DNA from: Flavobacteriales bacterium
GTDB lineage: Bacteria > Bacteroidota > Bacteroidia > Flavobacteriales_F > PHOS-HE28
Direction of reading: 5' to 3'
DNA length: 64,000 nt
NCBI GenBank assembly: GCA_016703105.1
Contig: JADJCS010000007.1
Span: 1 to 64,000, forward strand
In this document: positions 33,671-41,269 of the stretch, piece after piece
Position numbering within the stretch: the stretch's first letter is position 1
Layout of the letters: the number at the start of each line of letters is the position of its first letter
Notes under the pieces: generated by a model
What the model was told of the DNA's origin: nothing
What the model saw: the letters and a program-made list of their open reading frames with translations, nothing else
The model's database searches: none
Program-made: the position numbers and the translations under genes

Positions 33671-35310
33671 ACACGCCCGAAGGATTCGACGATCTGGTGC
33701 GGCGCAAGCTGGAGGAGCGTGCGTTCCCCTTTGAGGAGGCGCACTGGCTGGAGGCCCAGCGCGCCATACGCGCAACGCAGCGGCGCGAACGCCCCAATGG
33801 CTGGTGGTTCGCGGGTCCCGTGGCACTGCTCATCGGGCTTGGTGCCTGGTGGACCATGGATGCTCCGGACCCGATCGTGGCAAAACTTCCGAAGACTTCC
33901 GCTCCGGGCGTTGCTGGGGAAAGAGAGCGATCCGCAAGCACCGCTTCACCGGTGATCACCGCCCCGACCAATGGGTCCACCCCCGAAGAGGTCGCATCTC
34001 AACCGTCGGCAGGTACGCCCTCAGGACCTGCGCCGGCCGAAGTGGCGGACAAACCCCACGCGATGCGCACGGCCGAGCCTATCGCACGGCCTCGTAGGAA
34101 CGATCCCTCCATGCCAGAGCCTGGATCCATGGCAGCGGCCGTCGCTCCTCGTGAGCCTGAACAACCCGTTGCGAAGCGCGGAACAACCGTTGCCTTGATC
34201 GAAGTGGCAGCGAAAACCGACGTACCGGAACCCGTAGGATCCGGCGACCCAGTGCCCACCACCACGAAGGAAGATCCGAATGTCGCGGCCGAGAGCGCCG
34301 CAGCGAGAATCGCGCTCGTTGCCGAACCTGCGGCGGGCGGATCCCAGATCACCGTCGCGCCGACCGTGATCGCGGCGGAAGAACCCGTGGCCCCTGTTGT
34401 GGCAGAGACCCCGATCCACGGGGCCAACGCCGATAGCCTCATCGCACAGCCCAGCGCGTTGACAGTGCCGGACAGCACGGTCGTGGACGCGGATACCACA
34501 TTGACGGCAGAACCGATCCCTCCCGCGCCACCCTTGGTGGATCCCGCCTCTCCGTGGGAGATCAGCGCGATGGCGGGGTTCCTTTCTACGACAAATCGAT
34601 ATAGCGGCGGGGGAAGCGATGCCTGGCGTGATGCGATGAGCAGTGGGATCACGCCAACGGCCGGTGCGGAACTCATGCACATGGGCAAGCACTTCGGCAT
34701 TGGCGGTGGTGTACACTATAGCACCTATGCGGAGCGCATCCGCACGGAGGATCGCACGAGCACCCTGGTCAGCATACAGAACTACTGGTACATACAGCCC
34801 ATCGATACAACCTTCCTCTTGATCACCGACACGATCGACATACAGGGAGAGACGTACTACGTGGGAGTGCCACAGAACATCACAGTGAACGTACTGGAGA
34901 ACGGCTCCGACACTACGGTCACCACCACGCTCATCCGCAGCAGCCGCGATCAAGTGAACCGCACGAGCTACTTGGAGGTCCCGCTACTGGCGGATGCGCA
35001 CATCACGCAGGGCCGTTGGATGTTCGGTCTGCGCGGTGGGCCGATGCTGGGCGTGCTTACCGGAAGGCGGGGCGCAGTGCCCAATGCCGCCGACGACGGG
35101 TATGAAGAGTTCGCGGACCAAGCGTTCAGGTCATTGACCGTTGGCTACACGGCGCGCGCGTACATCCGCTACCGGTTCAATAGCGCTTGGTCCATTGGTT
35201 TGGAACCCGCGCTCAAGGGACAGCTGCTGGATACCTACAGCAACGGGGACCTTTCCCGGCGGTCCACCGGGTTCGGTGGTTTGGTGAGCCTTACGTACCG
35301 GTTGCGCTGA
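33667..35310 (+). CDS. Envelope-spanning protein: anti-sigma-like N-terminus, linker and outer-membrane barrel
   Basis: The protein has 547 residues with three parts. Residues 1-45 form a soluble helix-rich segment (FDDLVRRKLEERAFPFEEAH) of the type that opens many Bacteroidota anti-sigma proteins. One transmembrane segment follows (about 46-63, WWFAGPVALLIGLGAWW). Residues about 66-320 are a long Pro/Ala/Glu/Val-rich linker. Residues about 325-547 resemble an outer-membrane beta-barrel of the OmpW/PorT-like type (FGIGGGVHYSTYAERI, YLEVPLLADAHI, WMFGLRGGPMLGVLTG, ending GLVSLTYRLR). It could hold the sigma factor at the inner membrane while its other end sits in the outer membrane; this is inference. 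It overlaps the sigma gene by four bases and abuts the convergent gene with no gap. Confidence 0.8.
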   Translation: MNTPEGFDDLVRRKLEERAFPFEEAHWLEAQRAIRATQRRERPNGWWFAGPVALLIGLGAWWTMDAPDPIVAKLPKTSAPGVAGERERSASTASPVITAPTNGSTPEEVASQPSAGTPSGPAPAEVADKPHAMRTAEPIARPRRNDPSMPEPGSMAAAVAPREPEQPVAKRGTTVALIEVAAKTDVPEPVGSGDPVPTTTKEDPNVAAESAAARIALVAEPAAGGSQITVAPTVIAAEEPVAPVVAETPIHGANADSLIAQPSALTVPDSTVVDADTTLTAEPIPPAPPLVDPASPWEISAMAGFLSTTNRYSGGGSDAWRDAMSSGITPTAGAELMHMGKHFGIGGGVHYSTYAERIRTEDRTSTLVSIQNYWYIQPIDTTFLLITDTIDIQGETYYVGVPQNITVNVLENGSDTTVTTTLIRSSRDQVNRTSYLEVPLLADAHITQGRWMFGLRGGPMLGVLTGRRGAVPNAADDGYEEFADQAFRSLTVGYTARAYIRYRFNSAWSIGLEPALKGQLLDTYSNGDLSRRSTGFGGLVSLTYRLR

Positions 35311-36513
35311 TCAGCGAACCACCGCGATCCGCGCGACCCCGATGAGGGCCTTCGTGCCATCGCGTACGAGCAGGGAATAGAACCCGGTAGGCAAAGATCC
35401 CACACCCACCCTCAAACCGTCGCCGGAACGATCCGCGACCAAGGGAAGATGTGCGCCGCGCGTATCGACCGCGTCGACCGACCAAATGCCACCTCGTGGA
35501 AGCGGGGCGATCTGTACCTGATCCGACGCGGGCGTTGGCCACGCATCAAGAACTGGCACGGCGGAATCTTCGAAGATGGCATCGACCTCGCAGAACCCGT
35601 TGTTGCAAAAGACCACACTGTCGCCCACCGTTCCGGTATTCACATCGAGGAAAGGAGGAGCGAGCGCCGTGCGCGTGATATCACAGAGGTCCAGCGTGCC
35701 GGAAATAGCGCCTCCATTGAAGGTGCTATCCGAAACGCAGATCACTCCCTCACCGCCGACAGTGCCGTAGTTGATGAGATCGCCTTGCACCGAGATCAAC
35801 GCGGTGTCAGCGTCCAGGTCCAGGTCGCCTTGGATGGTCACGTTCCCTTCCACCAACATCAGACCGCCCTGCTCAAGACCTGAGGCGAGGACCAGGTCGC
35901 CTATGAGCGCGATGTTCCCATCGTTGATGGAGGAATGTTGAACGTGGATCGTACCGATCCAAGTGAAGTTGCTGTCGTTCACGAACGCGGCGGCCCAAAG
36001 GCCGGTCCCCTCGATGATCCCGTGATTGATCACCGCTCCCGGGCCGGTCGCAAGATCGACCTCGAGCCGGCCTTCCATTTCATTCTCCCACAAGGCATAG
36101 GAATCGAGCGTATCGGCGACCAGGAAACCCAGGTTCACGAACCCCTCGCGCGATTGCTCGAACCGTTGCACCTCGATGCTGCCGAAATTGACCGCATCCA
36201 CTTGGAAGGGTGTGGTGCGCAACTCGAAGCGGTCCACCAGCAGGAAGCCGTTGTTGTAGAACGCGCCCCCATGCGACAATGCGGAGCCGTCCAGACTGCC
36301 GTTCAACACAAGGATAAGATCCCCGAGGCCGAGCGTGTCCGGTTGCACGATGTTCACGGCATGGCCGATCACCACGCTGGTATCGCCGCCGGGAACACAA
36401 GCACAATCCCACGTCAGGGGATCATGCCAATTCCCGTCCACCACGGAGGTCACTACCTGAGCGTTGGCAAAGGGGAGGGATAGGAAGGCGGAGACAAGGG
36501 CCAAAGATCGCAT
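35311..36513 (-). CDS. T9SS-sorted surface protein with beta-helix-like middle
   Basis: The protein has 400 residues. A signal peptide (MRSLALVSAFLSLPFANAQ) is followed by the opening VVDGNWHDPLTWDCACVPGG, a phrase common at the start of Bacteroidota cell-surface proteins. Residues about 45-280 are short repeated strands such as VINHGIIEGTGLW, NDGNIALIGDLVL and VEGNVTIQGDLDLDADTALI, which suggest a parallel beta-helix. The C-terminus (about 325-400: VLDAWPTPASDQVQI, LPTGFYSLLVRDGTKAL) is a type A sorting domain, with the usual PNP replaced by PTP. A TACCTTGG box on this strand ends five bases before the start, so the mRNA may have almost no leader. Confidence 0.85.
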   Translation of the reverse strand: MRSLALVSAFLSLPFANAQVVTSVVDGNWHDPLTWDCACVPGGDTSVVIGHAVNIVQPDTLGLGDLILVLNGSLDGSALSHGGAFYNNGFLLVDRFELRTTPFQVDAVNFGSIEVQRFEQSREGFVNLGFLVADTLDSYALWENEMEGRLEVDLATGPGAVINHGIIEGTGLWAAAFVNDSNFTWIGTIHVQHSSINDGNIALIGDLVLASGLEQGGLMLVEGNVTIQGDLDLDADTALISVQGDLINYGTVGGEGVICVSDSTFNGGAISGTLDLCDITRTALAPPFLDVNTGTVGDSVVFCNNGFCEVDAIFEDSAVPVLDAWPTPASDQVQIAPLPRGGIWSVDAVDTRGAHLPLVADRSGDGLRVGVGSLPTGFYSLLVRDGTKALIGVARIAVVR

Positions 36514-36517
36514 GGCC

Positions 36518-36525
36518 CCAAGGTA
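36518..36525 (-). promoter_or_regulatory. -7-like box directly before the beta-helix cargo gene
   Basis: TACCTTGG on the minus strand, only four bases before the ATG at 36513, which predicts a nearly leaderless mRNA. Confidence 0.4.
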
Positions 36526-36554
36526 GCGTGTGTCGGGAACCCTCCGATCCGGTC

Positions 36555-38993
36555 CTAACCGCGCAGCGTTGCGCCCACTTCCTGTTCCAATGCGGTGCGT
36601 ATGCGGCCCATCGCCTTCTCCACTTGCTCGTCCGTCAATGTGCGCTCCGCATCTCGGAGCACGAAACTGAGGGCGTAGCTCATCCTTCCCTCGGGGAGCT
36701 TGTCACCCTCGTACACATCGAAGAGGTCCACCTGCTTGAGCAGCCTCCGCTCCGCGTGTTCGGCGATGCTCTTCAGCCGGGCGAAAGTCACCGACCGATC
36801 GATCAGAAGACTCAGATCACGTCGCACTTCGGGATATTTGGGTACCTCCTCGAACTTCACCGGGCGCTGATCACGGCTCCAATGCGCGTCGATCACCTCG
36901 GCGAAGAACACGGGCTGACCGATCCCGAAGGCCCGGAGCACTTGGGGATCCACACCACCCGCGAGCGCGAGCAAATGCCTGCCTGCCCGGAGCTCGACGG
37001 CGTCGTGCAACAAAGGATGTGTCGCCAGTTCCCATGTCGATCGCTCCCTGGGAAGGATGCGCTCCAGCAGTACTTCCAGTTCGGCCTTCACGTCAGCCAG
37101 TTCGGTGGGCGGTGTACCGGTCCGCCAGCGCTCGCGCCATCTCCTTCCGGTGATGAGCAAAGCGGTCCGGTCCTCCTCATACATGCCGGTCCCCGATCGC
37201 GCATAGACACGACCCCGCTCGAAAAGACGCAGATCCCGGCGTTGCCGAGCCAGGTTGTGGCCCGCGGCCTGGAGCGCACCGAAAAGCAACGAGGGACGCA
37301 ACGTATCGAGCTCCGCACTGAGCGGGTTCAGCAAATGGACAGGGTCCTTGGGATCCGCAGCGCCAAGTCCAGCGCTCGATGTGCCGTTCACCAGCGAAGC
37401 GGTCATGATCTCTCTGAATCCGCGTGCGGCCAGATGATCCGCCAGCGCTCCACCCGCTTCCGATGAGATCCCTTTGCGCAACGCAGCGGGCGGTACTTGG
37501 AGCCTTGCGGGCAACGGCACTCGATCGAACCCGTGGATGCGGAGCACTTCCTCCACCAGATCGGCCTCGCGATGGACGTCCGTGCGATAGGGCGGGACCC
37601 GCACCAACAGGTCGGAACCGCTGCGGTCGGCGATCCGGCATTCGAGCAGTTCCAATATCCCCACCACTTCGTCCATGGCGAACGCAAGACCGGTGAGCCG
37701 CTCGAGGTTCTTCAAGTGCAACCGCACTTCACGCCAGGGTCGCGGATGCGGATAGTGATCGACCACCGTTCCCACCGGTCGTGCACCGGCCACTTCCATG
37801 AGCAACAGCGCCGCGCGTTCCAGTGCGAAGCGCGTGATCTCCGGATCGGCGCCACGCTCAAAGCGGAAGGAAGCGTCCGTATGAAGCGCGTGACGTTTGG
37901 CCGTCCGACGGATGCTCACGGGATCGAAGCAGGCACTCTCCAAGAAAACGGTGGTCGTGCCATCGCTCACGCCACTGCCGATGCCACCGTATACCCCGGC
38001 GATACAAAGCCCGCCAGCGGGATCGGTGATCATCAGATCCTCCTCGTTCAGCGCACGTTCGGTTCCGTCCAAAGTGGTGAAGCGGGTGCCAGCGGGAAGA
38101 TGGCGTACCAAGATCCGACTTTCGTGGATCCGCGCGGCATCGAAGGCATGGAGCGGCTGGCCCAGCTCATGCTGAACGAAGTTGGTCACATCCACCACGT
38201 TGTTGATCGGCTTCGAACCGATGCTGCGCAACCGCTCCTGCAACCACGCTGGTGAGGGGGCGACATGCACTTCGGCGAGCGTGAGGCCGCAATAGCGCGG
38301 GCACACATGCGGGTTCTCCACTTCCACAGCGATCGCCTTACCCGCCCCCCCATCGCGGAACGCGGAGACATCAGGTGGTTGGGGCCGGAGGTTACGACCC
38401 GTGCGGTGACGCAAGGCAACAACGAGGTCGCGGGCCACACCGAAATGCCCGAGCGCGTCGGAGCGGTTGGGTGTAAGACCGATCTCCAGCACATGGTCCG
38501 TACGCAAACCAAGATACTCGGCCGCCGGGGTCCCTGGCTTGGCCGAGGGGTCGAGGACCATGATACCCGCGTGGCTCTGACCCAGTCCGAGCTCATCCTC
38601 GGCGCAGATCATCCCGTGGCTTTCCGATCCGCGGATCTTGGTCTTCTTGATCGTCACATCGCCTTCGGCCATGTGGAGGGTGGCCCCCACCGTGGCCACC
38701 AGGACCTTCTGACCCACCGCCACGTTCGGGGCCCCGCAGATGATCTGGACCGGACCATCGGTCCCCTGATCCACCAGACACACGCTCAGCCTGTCCGCGT
38801 CAGGATGCTTGGTGCATTCCTGCACATGACCGACCACCACACCTTGGAGCATGCCCTTGACCGGTTCGAGCAGCTCCACGCTTTCCACCTCCAGACCCGT
38901 GCTGGTCAATACCTCCGCAGCCTCCTGCACGGAGAGATCCGCGGATCCATCCGTAGCGATCAGTGTGCGGAGCCAGTTCCAGGAAATGCGCAT
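36555..38993 (-). CDS. pheT: Phenylalanyl-tRNA synthetase beta subunit
   Basis: PheT forms a tetramer with PheS to charge tRNA-Phe. The protein has 812 residues, the standard length. From the N-terminus it shows MRISWNWLRTLI and the tRNA-binding OB domain (VVGHVQECTKHPDADRLSVC, about 50-150), the B3/B4 editing region (PINNVVDVTNFVQHELGQPL), the B5 domain (about 405-480), the catalytic-like core (LHLLNP-type segment HLLNPLSAELDTLRPSLL) and the C-terminal FDX-ACB anticodon-binding domain (FEEVPKYPEVRRDLSLLID, about 715-812). pheS is not adjacent, which is common in Bacteroidota. A TACCTTCG box lies 41 bases upstream of the start. Confidence 0.97.
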   Translation of the reverse strand: MRISWNWLRTLIATDGSADLSVQEAAEVLTSTGLEVESVELLEPVKGMLQGVVVGHVQECTKHPDADRLSVCLVDQGTDGPVQIICGAPNVAVGQKVLVATVGATLHMAEGDVTIKKTKIRGSESHGMICAEDELGLGQSHAGIMVLDPSAKPGTPAAEYLGLRTDHVLEIGLTPNRSDALGHFGVARDLVVALRHRTGRNLRPQPPDVSAFRDGGAGKAIAVEVENPHVCPRYCGLTLAEVHVAPSPAWLQERLRSIGSKPINNVVDVTNFVQHELGQPLHAFDAARIHESRILVRHLPAGTRFTTLDGTERALNEEDLMITDPAGGLCIAGVYGGIGSGVSDGTTTVFLESACFDPVSIRRTAKRHALHTDASFRFERGADPEITRFALERAALLLMEVAGARPVGTVVDHYPHPRPWREVRLHLKNLERLTGLAFAMDEVVGILELLECRIADRSGSDLLVRVPPYRTDVHREADLVEEVLRIHGFDRVPLPARLQVPPAALRKGISSEAGGALADHLAARGFREIMTASLVNGTSSAGLGAADPKDPVHLLNPLSAELDTLRPSLLFGALQAAGHNLARQRRDLRLFERGRVYARSGTGMYEEDRTALLITGRRWRERWRTGTPPTELADVKAELEVLLERILPRERSTWELATHPLLHDAVELRAGRHLLALAGGVDPQVLRAFGIGQPVFFAEVIDAHWSRDQRPVKFEEVPKYPEVRRDLSLLIDRSVTFARLKSIAEHAERRLLKQVDLFDVYEGDKLPEGRMSYALSFVLRDAERTLTDEQVEKAMGRIRTALEQEVGATLRG

Positions 38994-39034
38994 GAGCGGA
39001 GACTTGTTGAACGCCCCCTCGCGGCGGGCGGCGG

Positions 39035-39042
39035 CGAAGGTA
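39035..39042 (-). promoter_or_regulatory. -7-like box upstream of pheT
   Basis: The minus strand reads TACCTTCG, 41 bases before the pheT start. It faces away from the plus-strand box at 39063. Confidence 0.4.
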
Positions 39043-39062
39043 GAAAGGCAGGTGCGCGCCCA

Positions 39063-39070
39063 TACCTTGG
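39063..39070 (+). promoter_or_regulatory. -7-like box upstream of the sterol desaturase family gene
   Basis: TACCTTGG, six bases before ATG at 39077. The pheT and desaturase promoters are back to back in an 83-base gap. Confidence 0.4.
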
Positions 39071-39076
39071 TGGCGT

Positions 39077-40333
39077 ATGGAATACATCGTGCTCTCCATA
39101 CCGCTCTTCTTCGTGCTCATCGGGGCTGAACTGCTCTGGAGCTGGCGGAGCGGCAAGCAGGTGTACCGCCTGAACGACTTCGTGTCGAACCTGGGCTGTG
39201 GGATCGGTTCACAGGTGGTGGGGGCGTTCACGAAGACCTTCATATTCGCGGCCTACTTGTGGACCTATGACCACTGGCGGGTCTTCACGCTGGAGAACAC
39301 AGCGCTGACAGCACTGGCCGCCTTCCTTTTGATCGACCTGTTGTACTACTGGTTCCATCGGCTGAGCCACGAGGTGGGCTTCCTCTGGGCGGCGCATGTA
39401 GTGCACCACCAGAGCGAGGAGTACAACCTGAGCGTGGCCTTGCGGCAAAGCTGGTTCCAGGGCCTGTTCAGTTGGTGGTTCTACCTGCCGTTGGCGGTCA
39501 TGGGTATCCATCCCATCATGATACTCACGGTGGGGGCCCTCGTCACGCTTTACCAATTCTGGATACACACCAAGGCACTGGGGAAACTGGGACCATTGGA
39601 AGTGGTGCTTAACACACCCAGCCATCACCGGGTGCATCACGGCAGCGACCCGAAGTACATCGACCGCAACCATGCGGGCACCTTGATCGTGTGGGACAAG
39701 ATCTTCGGCACCTTCCAAGGCGAGGAGGAGGAACCCATCTACGGCATCACCAGCACCCTCACCACGTGGGATCCCGTGAGCGCCAACCTGCGGACCTGGA
39801 CGGAGATGGTGGACCTGGCGAAGCGATGTCCGCGCTGGCAGGACAAAGCGCGCGTCTTCCTAGAACCGCCGGGGTGGCGGCCTGCCGCACTCGGCGGACC
39901 TCAGCGACCGGTGCAACGCGACCGGACGAGCTATCGAAAGTTCGATACACACGTACCACGCGCGATCGCCCGGTATGTGCTCGCTCAGTTCTGGGTGCTG
40001 GTCGGGCTCACGGCATTGTTCCTTTTCCGCCAGGAAGTATTGGGGCCTGTGTACGAATGGTCCATGGCGGGGCTGATCGTTCTTTGGGTAATGGGGCTCG
40101 GGCTGCTCCTTGACGGCAAGCGGTGGGCACTATGGCCGGAAGCGCTGCGTATCCTGTCACTCGCGGTGCTGGTCTTCCTTGGCCGGGACGATCTCCCGGG
40201 CACCCCCTGGATGGTGGGGGCCGAACTGGTCTGCTTGGTTTCGGGGGTCTGGCTGTGGCGGATAGGCCGCTCCTTGAAGGCGGGTGTCGATGGTTATCTT
40301 GGCGCGGCCCCGCACCCCGTTCCGCCCACATGA
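39077..40333 (+). CDS. Sterol desaturase / fatty acid hydroxylase family protein
   Basis: This is a 418-residue membrane enzyme. The three histidine clusters that hold a di-iron centre are present: HRLSHE (about residues 94-99), HVVHHQSE (about 109-116) and HHRVHHGSD (about 188-196). Four to five transmembrane segments surround them (IVLSIPLFFVLIGAELLW at the start, ALTALAAFLLIDLLYYWF). The family hydroxylates or desaturates lipids; Bacteroidota members often act on fatty acids, ether lipids or alkylglycerols. Residues about 295-415 add further membrane segments not found in the minimal domain. It overlaps the next gene (ATGA), a YhhN-family lysoplasmalogenase, so the pair may handle ether lipids or plasmalogens. 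This pairing argument is inference. Confidence 0.88.
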   Translation: MEYIVLSIPLFFVLIGAELLWSWRSGKQVYRLNDFVSNLGCGIGSQVVGAFTKTFIFAAYLWTYDHWRVFTLENTALTALAAFLLIDLLYYWFHRLSHEVGFLWAAHVVHHQSEEYNLSVALRQSWFQGLFSWWFYLPLAVMGIHPIMILTVGALVTLYQFWIHTKALGKLGPLEVVLNTPSHHRVHHGSDPKYIDRNHAGTLIVWDKIFGTFQGEEEEPIYGITSTLTTWDPVSANLRTWTEMVDLAKRCPRWQDKARVFLEPPGWRPAALGGPQRPVQRDRTSYRKFDTHVPRAIARYVLAQFWVLVGLTALFLFRQEVLGPVYEWSMAGLIVLWVMGLGLLLDGKRWALWPEALRILSLAVLVFLGRDDLPGTPWMVGAELVCLVSGVWLWRIGRSLKAGVDGYLGAAPHPVPPT

Positions 40334-41070
40334 ACCTCTCCGATCCGCGCAGGAACCCGCTCCTCAACGGCGTGGCCTACGGCCTGGCGTTGCTGGGCAC
40401 ATTGGTTGGCATGGTGCAGGGCTGGCAGGGTCTGGTGTACTTCTGCAAGCCGCTGTTGATGATCGTGCTGTCGCTGTGGTTCTTCTACAGCAGCCGTCGC
40501 GTGGGCGACCGGTTCACACTGCTGGTGCAAGCGGGCCTATTCTTCTCGTTGCTCGGTGATGTCGCCTTGATGTTCCAACATCTGGACGAGTTCAATTTCC
40601 TGATCGGCCTTGCGGCGTTCATGATGGCGCAGATCTGCTATGCGATGGCCTTCGCGCAGAACGCGATCGATGTTGGCGAAGCGAACGGTCTGCTCGTTTC
40701 CTTGATACTCACCGTGCTCGTGGCGGCCTATGGGTTCTTCTTCGCCTACGACCTGCTGCCCTACCTGGATGATGGCCTGCTGCTACCGGTGGTGGCTTAT
40801 GCGATCGCGATCACCATCATGGGCTGCGCTGCGGCGTTCCGCTTCCGACGCACGTTCCCGCGTAGCTTTTGGATGGTGTTCGTCGGCGCGGTCCTGTTCA
40901 TCGCATCGGACAGCCTGTTGGCACGCAACCGCTTCGTACACCCGTTCGAGTGGGCGGACGTACTGGTGATGCTCAGCTACGGCGTAGCGCAGTATCTGGT
41001 CGTTGCGGGCTGCCTCGTGCATGTGCTCGCCCCCGACGAACTGCGGCGGCGGCAGGCCCTACGTACCTGA
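40330..41070 (+). CDS. Lysoplasmalogenase (YhhN/TMEM86 family)
   Basis: This is a 246-residue integral membrane protein with about eight hydrophobic segments (VAYGLALLGTLVGMVQGW, LLMIVLSLWFFYSSR, LGDVALMFQHLDEFNFLIGL and others). The LGDVALM-type phrase followed by FLIGLAAFMMAQICYAM and the later FIASDSLLARNRFV are typical of YhhN/TMEM86. Animal TMEM86B cleaves the vinyl-ether bond of lysoplasmalogens, and bacterial members are named by homology. It starts inside the stop of the sterol-desaturase-family gene, so the two are co-translated. The 199 bases after it hold no gene. Confidence 0.88.
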   Translation: MNLSDPRRNPLLNGVAYGLALLGTLVGMVQGWQGLVYFCKPLLMIVLSLWFFYSSRRVGDRFTLLVQAGLFFSLLGDVALMFQHLDEFNFLIGLAAFMMAQICYAMAFAQNAIDVGEANGLLVSLILTVLVAAYGFFFAYDLLPYLDDGLLLPVVAYAIAITIMGCAAAFRFRRTFPRSFWMVFVGAVLFIASDSLLARNRFVHPFEWADVLVMLSYGVAQYLVVAGCLVHVLAPDELRRRQALRT

Positions 41071-41269
41071 GGGGTCCGTTTGGGATCTGTTGAACGAAGG
41101 ACCCCGAGGCTATTTTTCGATCAGGCGCAGCCGGAAGATCATCGCGCTGGGCCTGCCCCGGTCTCTGAACCGGGGGTGTCTACGGGATCGTTTTCCGGTG
41201 AAGCATGGGCGGAAAAGAGACCGGGGGACGAGTTTGAAGAGATCCCAAACAGGCTCCGAGGTGTCCGGT

